This document shows, in pieces, positions 41,860 through 52,629 of a stretch of 64,000 nt of DNA (within the stretch, counting starts at the first letter, position 1; the number at the start of each line of letters is the position of its first letter). Origin of the DNA: Poteriospumella lacustris (Eukaryota > Sar > Chrysophyceae > Chromulinales > Dinobryaceae); contig SMOI01000026.1 of NCBI GenBank assembly GCA_008000375.1, positions 124,001 to 188,000 on the forward strand, read 5' to 3'. Both the position numbers and the translations under genes were made by a program. The notes beneath the pieces were generated by a model that worked only from the letters and a program-made list of their open reading frames with translations, was not told the DNA's origin and did no database searches.

Positions 41860-44413
41860 CTACCACTGAATCGGGGCGAACTTTTCGGCGAACTCGGGCT
41901 GCTGCTGGCGGCCGCGGATGTAGCTGAGCGTGTTGCGGTAGTGCGCCTCGGTGGCGGGCAGGACGACGGAGCGGTCGGCGGCGAAGGTCTCGTTGATGAG
42001 GGAGATGAGGCCGACGATGTACTGCACCTGGATGACGGGGTTGTCGATCTCGAAGTAGTAGAGGTACCGGTCCAGCATCTCCACGAACAGATTCGGGTTG
42101 GCGTTGCGGGCCACCTTCAGCGCGCGCTGCATGCACTCCAAGCTGCGGTCGGGGTCGCTGTACGCCAGGAGGGGCACCTGCGCGGGCGCGCCGACGACCT
42201 CGAGCGTGTTCGCCGCGGACGGACGCGCCGGAGGGAAGAACAGCAGCGACGACAGCGCGACGAGCTTCGACTGGTCGGCCTTCTTGAGCAGCTTGTTCGA
42301 GTACTGCGCGATCTTGGTGATGAGCGCCTCGTAGTCCTCGACGGTGAGGTAGTGCATGTTGAGCAGCGTGCCGACGAACGCGTGCAGCGCCACGACCTGC
42401 TGGCGCGAGTCCGTCACCTCGCACTCGTACAGCAGCAGCGCCTCCTTCACGAACTCGTACGCGATCGCCGAGAAACGCGACTGATCGGCGGCCTGCGCGG
42501 CCTGCAGGAAGAGGCGCATGGCGGGCTCGGGGTGGCCGGTAGTGGCGAGGTGGTTGAGGCCGTCCATGAGGATGTGGAAGACCTTCTTCGTCGAGAAGCG
42601 GGGCGCTGTGCACACAGAACGAGCAGACACATCGACTGGCGTCATACGGGGCGGGTGAGGGGCGGGTGAGGAGACGGGGACACTTACGGGTGACGGGGCC
42701 GTTGGGCAGCTCCTGGCCCTCGGCCTGCAGGACCACCTGCTGCTCGCGCTGGAACACGCGCTTCGCCAACGACAGCGCGGCGAACATCAGCGGCGGGTAC
42801 GTGTAGCCGATGCGCTGGCTGCCGCCGGAGGTGAACTGAGTGCGCGTGACGATGAGCATCTCGAGCACCGTGTCGGTGTCGTCGGCGCGCAGCAGATGCG
42901 GGATGCGCGCGACGAGGTGCTGCTCCTCCTTGAACGCCGGCGAGTCCGAGGCGGACGAGGCCACCTTCGCGTTGTCTTCGTCGTTGTTCGACGAGGACGA
43001 CGAGGCGGCGTTCTGGTCGCGCACGAGCGGCGTGATCATCGCGAAGAGCTGCTCCACCTGCGTCACCTCTGACAGCGGCGAGTTCAGCGAGATGACGGAG
43101 CGCAGCAGCGCCGAGGCCACCTGCTTCCAGTTGCTCCAGGGCAGATAGGACATGAGCTTCGAGTACGAGGGCATGTCCAAGACGCGCAGCGAGAGCGAGG
43201 ACAGCGGCGACGACAGCAGCGTCTCGATCTGCTGCGTCGTCTCGTCCTGACGCGCGTCGTCGCCGCCGGCAGCGGAGGCCGTGGCGAAGTCGGTTTTAGC
43301 GATCAACGCGCTGGCGGCGGTGAGGCAGTGGTTGACGTAGTCCATCTTGCCGGGGTAGCACTTCAGCGCGAAGTTGGTGAGCGCCGTCTGCAGACGCAGC
43401 GTCTCGACGAGCGACATGTTCGTGCGCTCCTCGATGAGCGTCGTGATGCAGTCGTTGAACAGCTTGAACGCGGGGATCTCCGCCGGCATGTTCTGCCCCG
43501 TGGCGGCGAAGTGGTTGGCCAGGCGATCCATCATCAGCTCGAGGATGGTGCGCACGTTGACCTTCTCCTTCAGCGACGTGCACGTCTGCAGGAAGACCTC
43601 CAGCGTGCCCAGGTGGAAGTCGTCGGGGAAGACCTGGATGATGCACTCCATCAGATACGACTGCGCGATCGTGTCCTTGCAGGCGAGGATCTCCTCGACG
43701 ACCTTGGGCAGGATGCTGTTCTTGTACTCGGCCAGGTCGAGGCCCTCCAGCTGCGACAGACGCACCAAATTCGTGCCCACCAAGATGCGCAGATCCATGC
43801 GCTCCTTCTCACGGCGCTTGCGATCCTTTGCCGCACCTTGATGCTGCAAGCGAACCCAGAGACGGTTCGCCTCGGTGAAGTTCTGCAGCAAGAACGAGAT
43901 GGCGTCGTGGACGTTGCCGCCGATGCCCTCGTACGGCGAGCCCACGTCGGGCAAGCGGTTCTTCGACACCTGCGTGAGGTAGTGTCTCAAGAAGAGACCG
44001 CGCATGGGGTGCTGGACGCCCTTGATCATCTCGATGAGGTCCTTGAGGATATCCTTCGCAGGCGCCTCCTTCGACGTGATGTACACGCCACCGACGCAGC
44101 ACAGCAGATACAAACGAGGAACGATCGCGGCACAGCATTGAACACGCTCATAAATCTCCACCATGGAGCGGCCCGAGCGCTGCAACGTTTGCAGATACTC
44201 TTCGAATTCGCGCAGTTCGTCCATGATCTTCATGTACAACTCGTAGTAGTTCTTGGGAGTCAGCAAGCCCGTGCGCAACTCGCGCAGCATTTCTGTGGCG
44301 TGATCCAAAGCCAACTTCAAATTGTCGGTATCCATGGCACGCTTCATGTGAAAGGATTGGTTCTTCACCACCTTGAAGGCTTCCTCCAGGTATTTGACTT
44401 GCTCTTCTTCCAT
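41860..44413 (-). CDS. VPS35: Retromer subunit VPS35
   Basis: Exons 42688-44413 and 41860-42605, intron 82 bp (GTAAGT...GCACAG), 823 residues; human VPS35 has 796. The N-terminus has QVKYLEEAFKVVKNQSFHMK, then RTGLLTPKNYYELYMKIMDE and the invariant HPMRGLFLRHYLTQV region that binds VPS26. Alpha-solenoid repeats follow to the end, with VNVRTILELMMDRLANHFA and YLYYFEIDNPVIQVQYIVGL in the C-terminal half that binds VPS29. It forms the core of the retromer coat that recycles cargo from endosomes to the Golgi and plasma membrane. An acidic low-complexity loop (ASSSSSNNDEDN) lies mid-protein. Divergent from the A49-like gene; convergent with the crotonase-fold gene. Confidence 0.95.
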
Positions 44414-44865
44414 TTTTGCGATCGAGACGGCGCTGACAAGAGACGAAAGCTGCTACCGACACGTACAACAAGTGGCGTCAATCAATTCAGAGCGACGACG
44501 TGCACGAAAGATAGTGATCTTCTCGGCTTTTCTTTTTTTTTTTCGTCGATGGCGACTGCCCAAACTCGGCGAGCTGCGAGCTGCGAACAGGCCGCGTCGT
44601 GGATCTTTTGCCCTGCGCTGCGGCTCGCGCAGTTTGTGCAGATTTTGGGTAGCGGGTGTCGCCACTGCTGCACCGCCGTGTCGTGTGAGCGACGCACGCA
44701 GGGCTCTGGTCGACGGACAGAGGCGGCCTCCCCACGACGCCGCCCTCCTCTGTCGAGCAGCCAACCAAGCGCATCGACGTCGTGACTGGGGGTTACCTTA
44801 TCGACGACGTTTTTATCGCTGACTTCATTTATCTGTTGCGATATCGCAGGTGTACAGTGAAAGAG
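44414..44865. promoter_or_regulatory. Shared upstream region of VPS35 and A49-like genes
   Basis: 452 bp between divergent starts. It has a run of 10 T at 44533-44542 and otherwise GC-rich sequence. Overlapping short minus ORFs are treated as chance. Confidence 0.4.
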
Positions 44866-45510
44866 ATGAAAGGAGCTAAGACGTCAGCGCCCTCCAGTTC
44901 GTCCGGCAGCAGCTCGTCGCAAGCGCACAAGCGTATGCGCATTGAGGTGCATGAGGAGTCTGCTGGTGCGCCTCTGCTTGTATCGTTTCCTGGCGGTGTT
45001 CCGGCTTATTCTTTGGACGAAATGAATGTTGTTGCTTCCCGCTTGGTGGCCACAAAGGCTGCGAGTGCGAAGACTCGCGTCAGAGTTACATTGGACAATC
45101 TGCAGTACGAGGGCGACGACTTCGGCGACAATTCGTCGAAGAAGGACGTCTTTCAATACGCCATCGGCGTCATTCGCAAAAACGATGACCATCTTCACAT
45201 TTATCCTGCTGGCCATCCGTTTGCTTTGCGAACGAAGCCCAAGGCCTTCATTCCGAAGGCCGCCAACGCGACGATGACCAACCTCGCCAGAAAGGAGAAC
45301 CTGACACAAGAGTTCGGCAGTAAGAAGAAGAAGTCGCAAGTACGAGCGGCGAAGAGCAATCTCATTTCGGCCGAGAACATCTCCGGCGCCAAGGATCTCA
45401 AGACGATGGTCACCGACAAGGCGCCGGAAGTCGACGAGGAGTTGTTGCAGACCGCCGAGGACGTCGTCCGACGCAGCCGCATTCGCGCCAGTCGCAGTGG
45501 CAAGAAATAA
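44866..45510 (+). CDS. POLR1E: RNA polymerase I A49-like subunit, N-terminal half only
   Basis: 214 residues from ATG 44866; the frame is open upstream only without an ATG. After a Ser-rich start come LDNLQYEGDDFGDNS, VFQYAIGVIRKNDDHLHIYPAG and HPFALRTKP, matching the A49 dimerisation domain (FxGxN...CRYLVGVLDK...V-Y-A--F-M). TQEFGSKKKKSQVRAAKSN matches the conserved linker (F-G-S-K-K). A49 pairs with A34.5 on RNA polymerase I and stimulates rRNA transcription and RNA cleavage. The usual family length is 400-480 residues; the C-terminal tandem winged helix that binds DNA is missing here, and the stop is followed by non-coding sequence. Either the protein is short in this lineage or another gene supplies that domain. 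Confidence 0.8.
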   Translation: MKGAKTSAPSSSSGSSSSQAHKRMRIEVHEESAGAPLLVSFPGGVPAYSLDEMNVVASRLVATKAASAKTRVRVTLDNLQYEGDDFGDNSSKKDVFQYAIGVIRKNDDHLHIYPAGHPFALRTKPKAFIPKAANATMTNLARKENLTQEFGSKKKKSQVRAAKSNLISAENISGAKDLKTMVTDKAPEVDEELLQTAEDVVRRSRIRASRSGKK

Positions 45511-45721
45511 TCGCACGATCCGCCAAAGACGCCCACCATCGCAGCTCAGGCAGCCCATTGTACAAATAGTCATCATTTTGCTGTGCAAACGTTACTCACC
45601 GACCTAATTAGTGATCTGTTGCCCACCGGACGCGTTCTGAGCGGGCTGCCCGCCGCGTGGCGTGATCCATAGTGATCCATACTGAATTAACGGAAGAAAT
45701 ACTTACAGACAAGGTGGGCGC

Positions 45722-46966
45722 TCACAGGTGCTCGGCGAAGAGGTCGTAAGGGTCGTGGTCGCGAATGGCGTTCAGCACGTCCCGCACGCCGATGGGCGAC
45801 GCGTCGTCCGCGTTCGTCCGCGACAACAAACTGCGCTTGACGATCTCCAACACGAAGATCTCGCTGATCTTCGACATGGTCACGACGGCGGACCCGTCGC
45901 AGTGGATGTTGGTGGCGCGGCAGTGCCGCTTCTCGGACTCGAATAGGTCCTTGCAGAACTTCAGCGGCACGTTCTGCTCCTTGAAGTCCATCGTCTCCTC
46001 GTCCATGTCGTGGACGTCCTCCAGCACCTGCTTCCAGAAGTCTCTCATCTGGACTTGGACGTTGTGCACGTGCATGTGCTTCGGCTTGTAGGCGGCGCGC
46101 CGATTTCTGTCGATTTCGGCCAGCTGGTCGAGGTTGGTGAGGCAGTTCACGCGCGGCGACTCTCCGGACATACCCAGCGGCAGCGGCTGCACCACAGGCG
46201 CTGTCTTCTTTGGTATATCTACTACGGGCCGCGCTGGTTGGAATGGTTGTTGTGGCGGCTGCGGAGGTTGAGTGGAGACCGGCGGAGCGCTGGACGGCGC
46301 AGCGGCCTGTTGCTGCTGCAGCTGCTGGAGATAGAGCTGTTGCTGGATCTCGTACTGCTGTTGGATTTGGTGCTGCTGTTGCTGGAGCAGCTGTTGTTGG
46401 TGGAGCAGCTGCTGTTGGTGGAGCAGCTGTTGTTGGTGGAGCAGCTGTTGTTGGTGGAGCTGGAGCTGCTCCGGCTGCTGGAGCTGCGGCTGGGGACTGC
46501 CCGTCTTCACTGTCGGCAGTGACGACCCCTGACCGGCGATGGGGATGGGTCTGGGAAGACAATCTTCCGTCGGCTGTGCCTCCCACGGGACTACCGTTGT
46601 TGAAGGCGCAGAGGTCGTTGGCAGCGGTGGCGCCGATGCGACCTGCTCGGCGAGCAGCGCCAGCGGGAAACCGTCCGTGAACAAATTGGCCGCGGGGAAA
46701 GTAGATTTTGGAATGACATTCTCTTCCTTTACGACGGGCAGAGACGGCTTCTCAGCAGTATTGTCGGGTATGATCGCCTCAGCAGCCGCGGGCGCTTCTT
46801 GTTTGTTGTCGTACCCGGCGTCAAAATACAGCGTTTCTTCGCTCGTATTGTCGCTCATTCTGACAGCTTTCGAAGGGGGTTGCTCCTCGGGAATGTTGAA
46901 AGCGACGGCGAAATGTTTGTCTAGCAAGGACGAGGACTTTCTGCGCTTTGGCAACTTGTCATCCAT
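45722..46966 (-). CDS. NFYC: NF-YC-like histone-fold transcription factor
   Basis: 414 residues, no intron. The C-terminal ~115 residues form an NF-YC (HAP5) histone fold: MRDFWKQVLEDVHDMDEETM (the FW helix before the fold), VPLKFCKDLFESEKRH (alpha1), SAVVTMSKISEIFVLEIVKR (alpha2) and VRDVLNAIRDHDPYDLFAEH (L2/alpha3, compare ITRTDIFDFL). NF-Y binds CCAAT boxes with NF-YB and NF-YA. The fold diverges from canonical NF-YC at several core sites (for example KRHCRATNIH in place of the DEDVRMISAEAP segment), so partner or DNA specificity may differ. The N-terminal 290 residues are low complexity, with a Gln-rich array encoded by 18-bp tandem repeats. Divergent from the RNA methyltransferase gene. 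Confidence 0.75.
   Translation of the reverse strand: MDDKLPKRRKSSSLLDKHFAVAFNIPEEQPPSKAVRMSDNTSEETLYFDAGYDNKQEAPAAAEAIIPDNTAEKPSLPVVKEENVIPKSTFPAANLFTDGFPLALLAEQVASAPPLPTTSAPSTTVVPWEAQPTEDCLPRPIPIAGQGSSLPTVKTGSPQPQLQQPEQLQLHQQQLLHQQQLLHQQQLLHQQQLLQQQQHQIQQQYEIQQQLYLQQLQQQQAAAPSSAPPVSTQPPQPPQQPFQPARPVVDIPKKTAPVVQPLPLGMSGESPRVNCLTNLDQLAEIDRNRRAAYKPKHMHVHNVQVQMRDFWKQVLEDVHDMDEETMDFKEQNVPLKFCKDLFESEKRHCRATNIHCDGSAVVTMSKISEIFVLEIVKRSLLSRTNADDASPIGVRDVLNAIRDHDPYDLFAEHL
46387..46458 (-). repeat. 18-bp coding tandem repeat (LLHQQQ units)
   Basis: Four near-perfect copies of GAGCAGCTGTTGTTGGTG (+ strand) inside the NF-YC-like gene encode repeated Leu-Leu-His-Gln-Gln-Gln. Only the second copy differs (CTG for TTG). 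Confidence 0.9.
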
Positions 46967-47326
46967 CGATGAGACACCGCGACGAGACTTCTTCCGACGA
47001 CGACGGCGGCGAGACAGTCTACTTTGACCTACAGTACCTTCTGTTTGCTATCCTCTGTTCGCTGGAGTCAACAGAGGGCGGCAGTCGATTCTCCAATCGT
47101 CGATCCAAGGCGACCAAAGGACAAAAGGAGTCGACCATCGACGAGGGCGTCGCGTTCACTTGGCGGACACGACGACGACGACGAACATTGGATGGATCGA
47201 TCGCCGCGGGCGACGAGCGACACGTCTTCCTCCGGGGTCTACTGACGTGCGAACTACAAGTTAGTATTGCAGTAAAGGGCAGTAAGATTCGTCGTGGTTG
47301 CGCTTGGTGAGCACACGCAAAGAGGA
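46967..47326. promoter_or_regulatory. Shared upstream region of NF-YC-like and RNA methyltransferase genes
   Basis: 360 bp between divergent starts, rich in CGACGACGACGG-type triplets. No core element was assigned. Confidence 0.4.
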
Positions 47327-48991
47327 ATGACGCCACTCTGGACGAGAGGAGCGACGCTGCTGTTCGTCTTGATACTGACTGTTCTGTGCGGCTGTGCAGA
47401 GGCGCTTCAGAGTCGATCTGCACGTATTTCTGTGATTCGGGCAGCTCTTTCCTTGACTGCACACGTTGGTCAGCGTCGAAGTCCCGAGCGAAGCGCCCGA
47501 ACGACCACCGGTCGCAGAGAACCCAAAGTGGTGGCCATGAAGCCGTCCGTAAGAATAAGCGCCAGCGGTTCGTGGAAGACACTCATAAAGACGTTGGATT
47601 CATCAAAAAGCGACCCACGATTCGCCAAACTGCATGACTCAAGTTCTGCCGGTCCGAGACCAACCGCCGCGTCGGACCCAACGGCGGCAGCGAAGCCACG
47701 CACCGACGAGCTGCAATGCGTCCACTTTGGGGAGTGTTCCGGCTGTTTGCTGAATAGCGACTTCACCAACGCCCCCGTGATGCAGCGAGCGGCGGCGTTC
47801 TTCGCCCGCGAGAACGTGCCCTTCGCCGTCCACATCGGCGACATCGCCGCGTGGCGGACGCACGTGAAGCTGGCGGTGCAGCCCATGAGCAAGTGGGGAG
47901 GCCTCAAGCTCGGTCTGTACCGAGCCAACAGCCACGAAGTCGTGCCAATCCCCCATTGCCGCGTGCAGCATCCGCTGCTCAACGAGGCGGCGGAACTCAT
48001 TCGCCTCGCCGCGCTGGACGCCGGCGTCAAAGGCTACGTCGGCGCCACCGCCAAGCACGCCGCCTCGGGGGAGCTGCGCTACATTCAGCTGTCGCTCGAT
48101 CGCGCCTCCGGCAAAGTGCAGGTCGTGTTGGTGTGGAACGCGGACGCCGCGTCGGACGCCATTGTGACGCTGCCGCGACTGGTCAAGGCGCTGCGCGACC
48201 GCCACCCGAACCGCTGGCACTCGATCAGCGTCAACTTCAACACGCTCACGTCCAACCAGATCTTCGACTACGCGCCAAGCCAATGGCGCCTGCTATGGGG
48301 CCTGCCTTATTTGAAGACGGCGGTGGACCGCGCGTCGTTCTTCTTCCGACCGCAGATCTTCCGCCAGGCGAACCTCGACGCCTTCGGCGACATGATCGTG
48401 CCCTTCGTCGCGAGGCACATTCCGCCGGACAGCAACGTCGTCGAGTTGTACTCGGGCATCGGGCTGATGGGGCTCAACGTTGCGCATCGAGCCGCGTCGG
48501 TGCTGTGCTCCGACTCGAACGAGTACGTCGCCGACGTCTTCGACCGCGGCGCGTCGTCGCTGCCGGCGGAAGACGCGGCGAAGGTGACCTTCGAGTGCGT
48601 TGACGCCGCCCAGTCGGTGGAGGACGGGCTGTGCGACGAGGCCGACGTCCTGTTGGTCGATCCTCCGCGACGGGGCCTGCACGACACCGTCAGAGCCTTT
48701 CTGCTGAACGAACTGGCGGACCGGCCGCTGCCGAGCCAGCTGCGGCGCGTCGTCTACGTGGGCTGCGGCTTCGACGCGGTCGAGCGAGACTGCAGGTACG
48801 TTCTCCTTCCTTGTGGCTTGTTCCGTTCTGATGCAACTGACCGTCTCTGCCGTGTGACGTGACGCAGAGAGCTGCTGGCGTCGGGGCTGTGGAAGCTGCG
48901 GGCGGCGGAGGGGTTCGCGCTGTTCCCCGGCAGCGACCACATCGAAACCGTCGTAGTGCTCGATCGCCTCACCAAGCCGCGCAAAGGCTAA
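47327..48991 (+). CDS. TrmA/RlmD-type RNA (uracil-C5) methyltransferase, probably plastid-targeted
   Basis: Exons 47327-48795 and 48868-48991 (72-bp intron, GTACGT...ACGCAG), 530 residues. The presequence TRGATLLFVLILTVLCGCA is signal-peptide-like and is followed by a basic Ser/Arg-rich region. The enzyme part starts near residue 125 with CVHFGECSGC, a Cys-x5-Cys-x2-Cys cluster which with a later Cys (IPHC) would hold a 4Fe-4S centre as in RumA/RlmD. SAM-fold motifs are VVELYSGIGLMGLNVAH, LCSDSNEY and LLVDPPRRGL. The nucleophilic Cys lies in VVYVGCGFDAVERDC. LWKLRAAEGFALFPGSDHIE closes the family pattern. It would methylate a uridine in tRNA or rRNA. The closest type I recall is the plant chloroplast homologue; target and location are inference. 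Confidence 0.85.
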
Positions 48992-49468
48992 CTACCAGGT
49001 GCATAAGGCTTTTCCCCTCTGTGCTGCTGCTGGGGGGGGTGGACGTGCGCTAGTTGCTGTGGTGCGTGGTTCGTTCCTCGGGGGGGGGGGGGGGCGGGTC
49101 TGTAAGTCGCACTCTGAAGAGACGAACACCGTCTCGTTGACAGTGCCCTGTCCAATAAGTCGTCCGCCATCTGAAATGTGAACGTAGCGTGCACACAGGG
49201 TATACAGTACCCACAGATCCCTCTTCGACACTCGCGGCGGGGTACCGTGTACAGGGCCAACACACACTCTCGCTGGCCGTCCGCACTGGCGGCGGTGCGG
49301 CGATGTGTCGAGCGTCGGTTCGGCCGGGAGGTGGGACGCCTCGTTCGGATTGATCGACTCGATCGAGCACATCTTGACGCAGACGCCAGGAACCAGCCCA
49401 AGGAAACTCTTCGTGATCGTGGTGTATGATAGAGACGCGACGCGAGTGAGACAGATCGACACTGGAAC
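48992..49468. other. Intergenic with long G-run
   Basis: 477 bp between two + genes. Contains a 15-base G run ending at 49094 and a second G run at 49032-49039. Overlapping minus ORFs have no recognisable content. Confidence 0.5.
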
Positions 49469-52195
49469 ATGCCATCGTGCGATTTGACATGGGGAGAGAA
49501 CCCCGACGCGATGGGTCCGTTCGGACTCGATTACGCGTACATGTATGAGTGCAGCTCATCCTCCATCAACCCTCTTGTGGTGATACTGTATTTCCTGTGG
49601 ATTTTCTATCTGATCTCGCTGCTGGCACAGACGGCGAGCAACTATTTGTCGCCGACGCTGTCGAAGATCTGCGAGAAGCTCAACATCGCCTACGACGTGG
49701 CCGGCGTCACGTTTCTGGCGTTCGGCAATGGCGCGCCGGATTTCTTTTCTCTTATCGCATCGTTTTCAGGCGGCGTCGACATTTTGGTGGGCGTGGGCGC
49801 GCTGCTGGGCGGCAGCATGTTCGTGTGCACGGTGGTCGTGGGCTCGATCGCCATCCTCTCGCCCTGCGACGTCTCGAAGCGCATCTTCCTGCGCGACATC
49901 TCGTTCCATCTGATGTCGGTCATCGCCGTCTCGATCATCGCGCTCATCGGCCGCGTGTACCTGCCGATGGTCATTCTGCTGTACGCGATGTACGTCGTCT
50001 ACGTGCTCATGGTCGTCGTCTCCTCCAGTCGCGACGCCGCCAACCACGCGCACCACCTGGCCAAGCAGCGCTACCTGCGGAAGAAGCAGAAGACGGTGTC
50101 GGTGGAGGAGATGGAGGTCCAGACGGCCTTCTGGCACGTCGACAGCACCACCGCGAGCAAGGCCGCCGCCGCCACCGGCGCCGCCTCGGCGAACTCGTCG
50201 ATCAGCATCAAGCGCTCGCTGCAGTCGGGCGGCTCGTCGCTGTCCTCGTCGTACTCGTCGTCGACGCCCTTCGCCTCGTCGGTGGGCTCCACCGCGACGG
50301 CCTCCAGCGGCGGCGGCGGCGGTGGCGGCGGTGGCTACTCGTTTCTGTTGCTGTCGAGCGCCGCGGACAAAGCGAAGGCGCAGCGCGACGACGACGACGA
50401 CGACGAGGACGCGACCGATCCCGACCGCTCCGCCGGCGACGATGAGGCGAAGGACGGCGACGGCGCCGCCGACCCGTTCTACCACCGGCGCCGCATCACG
50501 ATCTCCGGCGGCGCGCCGCTCGACTGGGACCGCATCGTCGTCGAGCACTACTACGCGGCCGACCGCCCCGGCGCCTACGGCAAGGGCCGCGTCATGGTCG
50601 GCGAGGAGTCCGCGGGCGGCATCGCCAGCGCCCGGCGGCCGGCGGCGCCCCGCGGCGCGTTCACCATCGACGACGACGACGACGGCGGCGACGAGGAACG
50701 CGGCGGTCGCTCGCGGCGCAGCGACGGCCACAGCGGCGACGACGGCGAAGGCGTCCGCCTCATCGACTTCACCGACCGGCAGAAGTCGCCGGGCCGCACG
50801 GCGCGCGCGAAGAGCTCGTTCCTCGCGGGCGGCGAGGGTCTCGAGGCGTCGCTGCTGGCGGCGGCCGACGACGACGACGCCGACGCCGCCGACGCCGCCG
50901 ACAGCGACGAGGAGGAGGAGATCTCCTTCGTCAGCGCCGCCTCGCCGAACACCGCCGCCGCCGCTGCGGGCGGCGCGTTCGGCTTCTACGACTACCGCCG
51001 CCTCATCCCGCGCAGCGACGGGCCCAACGCGTGGAAGCTGCAGACGATGTACGGCGCCTCGGTGCTCACGTCGATGTACTGGCAGCAGTGGACGCTGCGC
51101 CGCAGCCTGCGCCACCGCTTCGTCGACGACTGGCGCCGCGCGGGGTCGGGCTGGGAGAAGCTCTGGGTGGCGCTGGAGGCGCCGGCGAGCGTGGCGCGCG
51201 ACCTGACGATCCCGACGCTGGAGGAGGCGCAGTGGTCGAAGACCGTCGCCATGCTGCACCCGGTGGCCGCGCCCGTCTTCGCCCTCTGGGTCCTCGGCTT
51301 CTTCGGCTCCTCCTCCGCCGCCTCCGCCGCCTCCTCCGCGACGGCGGCGACCGCGGCGCACGCGTCGCGGCGGCTGCTCGCGACCGTCGCCGAGCGGCTG
51401 ACGACGACGCTGAGCGACGCGTGTCCGGCGCTGGCGGCGTACGCGCGGCGACTGGCGGCCGTCAAACTCGCGCCGCAACTGGCGGCCGCCGCTTCGGCGC
51501 TGCTCTCGTCGTCCACCGCCGCCGCTGCGTCGTCAGCGACGGCGGTGGCGGCGGTGGGCGCCGCGGCGCCGCCGACGATGTCGGGCTTCGAGGTGTTCCT
51601 CGTGGTCGCGAGCTGCGCGGGCGCGTCGCTGTTCATTTTCCTGTCGACGAACACGTCGCGGCCGCCGCACTCGTGGCTCTTCGCGGGCGTCTGGGCGCTG
51701 GCGGCGTTCGTGATGTGCATTTTGTGGATCTACGCGCTGGCGGGCGAGCTGATCACGATTCTGTCGGTGCTGGGCGACGAGCTGCGCCTGCCGCCGGCGT
51801 TTCTGGGCCTGACGGTGCTGGCGTGGGGCAACTCGATCGGCGACTTCTTCACGAACACGGCGGTGGCGAAGCAGGGCTACGGGACGATGGCGCTCGCGGG
51901 CTGCTACGGCGGCCCCGTGTTCAACCTGCTCATCGGCTTCGGCTCCTCGCTGCTCTACGCCACCGTGCAGACGTACTCCGACCCCGGCGCCACGCGCCAC
52001 TACTACGTCGTGGCGCTGGACGCGTCGTCGTGGGTGTCGCTGGGCTTCATCGTCGTGGCGCTGGCCTCGACGATGGCCATCGTCATCCTGCGCGACTACC
52101 GCATGGACCGCCTCTTCGGCGGCTACCTCCTCGCGCTCTACGCGCTCTACTCGGTCGTGCAGGCCATCCTCGTCCTCGTCGAGCGCAGCCGCTGA
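49469..52195 (+). CDS. Na+(Li+)/Ca2+ or cation/Ca2+ exchanger (NCLX/CCX type)
   Basis: 908 residues, no intron. Two homologous membrane halves carry the inverted alpha repeats of the Ca2+/cation antiporter superfamily: GVTFLAFGNGAPDFFSLIAS in the first half (~residue 90) and GLTVLAWGNSIGDFFTNTAV in the second (~residue 780). The acidic residues after GNGAP and GNSIG bind the cations. The GNGAPDxFS form and the overall length fit the NCLX/SLC8B1 and plant CCX branch rather than NCX1. Between the halves lies a ~420-residue Ala/Ser/Asp-rich cytosolic loop with poly-Asp runs and poly-Gly (residues ~270-300), largely low complexity. Location (mitochondrion, plasma membrane or Golgi) cannot be told. 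Confidence 0.9.
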   Translation: MPSCDLTWGENPDAMGPFGLDYAYMYECSSSSINPLVVILYFLWIFYLISLLAQTASNYLSPTLSKICEKLNIAYDVAGVTFLAFGNGAPDFFSLIASFSGGVDILVGVGALLGGSMFVCTVVVGSIAILSPCDVSKRIFLRDISFHLMSVIAVSIIALIGRVYLPMVILLYAMYVVYVLMVVVSSSRDAANHAHHLAKQRYLRKKQKTVSVEEMEVQTAFWHVDSTTASKAAAATGAASANSSISIKRSLQSGGSSLSSSYSSSTPFASSVGSTATASSGGGGGGGGGYSFLLLSSAADKAKAQRDDDDDDEDATDPDRSAGDDEAKDGDGAADPFYHRRRITISGGAPLDWDRIVVEHYYAADRPGAYGKGRVMVGEESAGGIASARRPAAPRGAFTIDDDDDGGDEERGGRSRRSDGHSGDDGEGVRLIDFTDRQKSPGRTARAKSSFLAGGEGLEASLLAAADDDDADAADAADSDEEEEISFVSAASPNTAAAAAGGAFGFYDYRRLIPRSDGPNAWKLQTMYGASVLTSMYWQQWTLRRSLRHRFVDDWRRAGSGWEKLWVALEAPASVARDLTIPTLEEAQWSKTVAMLHPVAAPVFALWVLGFFGSSSAASAASSATAATAAHASRRLLATVAERLTTTLSDACPALAAYARRLAAVKLAPQLAAAASALLSSSTAAAASSATAVAAVGAAAPPTMSGFEVFLVVASCAGASLFIFLSTNTSRPPHSWLFAGVWALAAFVMCILWIYALAGELITILSVLGDELRLPPAFLGLTVLAWGNSIGDFFTNTAVAKQGYGTMALAGCYGGPVFNLLIGFGSSLLYATVQTYSDPGATRHYYVVALDASSWVSLGFIVVALASTMAIVILRDYRMDRLFGGYLLALYALYSVVQAILVLVERSR

Positions 52196-52629
52196 GCCTG
52201 TGTCGCCGGCGGGGCGATGGGGCGCTGGGGCGGCGGACTATGCGTCCCCCGCGGGGGCCGGGGCCGTTCTCGCGGCGGAGAACGGACGTGTCGTCGGCCG
52301 CCCGCCCCTGTGTCTCGGTGTGTCGCAGTGTGTCCCTGTGTCACAGTGCGTGTCCCTCTCTCTCTGTGTGGTACGCGTGTCGTACGTCTGTGTCGTGAGT
52401 TAGCTTCGTAGTGCCTCGGCGAGGCAGTGTCGCCGAGCGCGCGCACTGCCGCCGGTTGTAAGCGGAGGGCCCTGCGCCTCTCCGCGTCTGTTAGGATCCG
52501 TCTGTCGCCTGTGTCGCCTGTGTGTCGTGTTGAGTGTCGTGTCGTGTCGTGTGTTGTCTGCGGTCGTTACAGCTACCGCTACAGAGATAGGCACAGGGGC
52601 AGGGGCAGGGACAGGGACAGGGACAAGGC
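52196..52629. other. Convergent 3' intergenic region with hexamer repeats
   Basis: Between the 3' ends of the exchanger (+) and POLE (-). Contains TGTGTC-rich sequence and a GGGACA/GGGGCA hexamer array at about 52590-52628, directly abutting the POLE stop codon. Confidence 0.6.
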
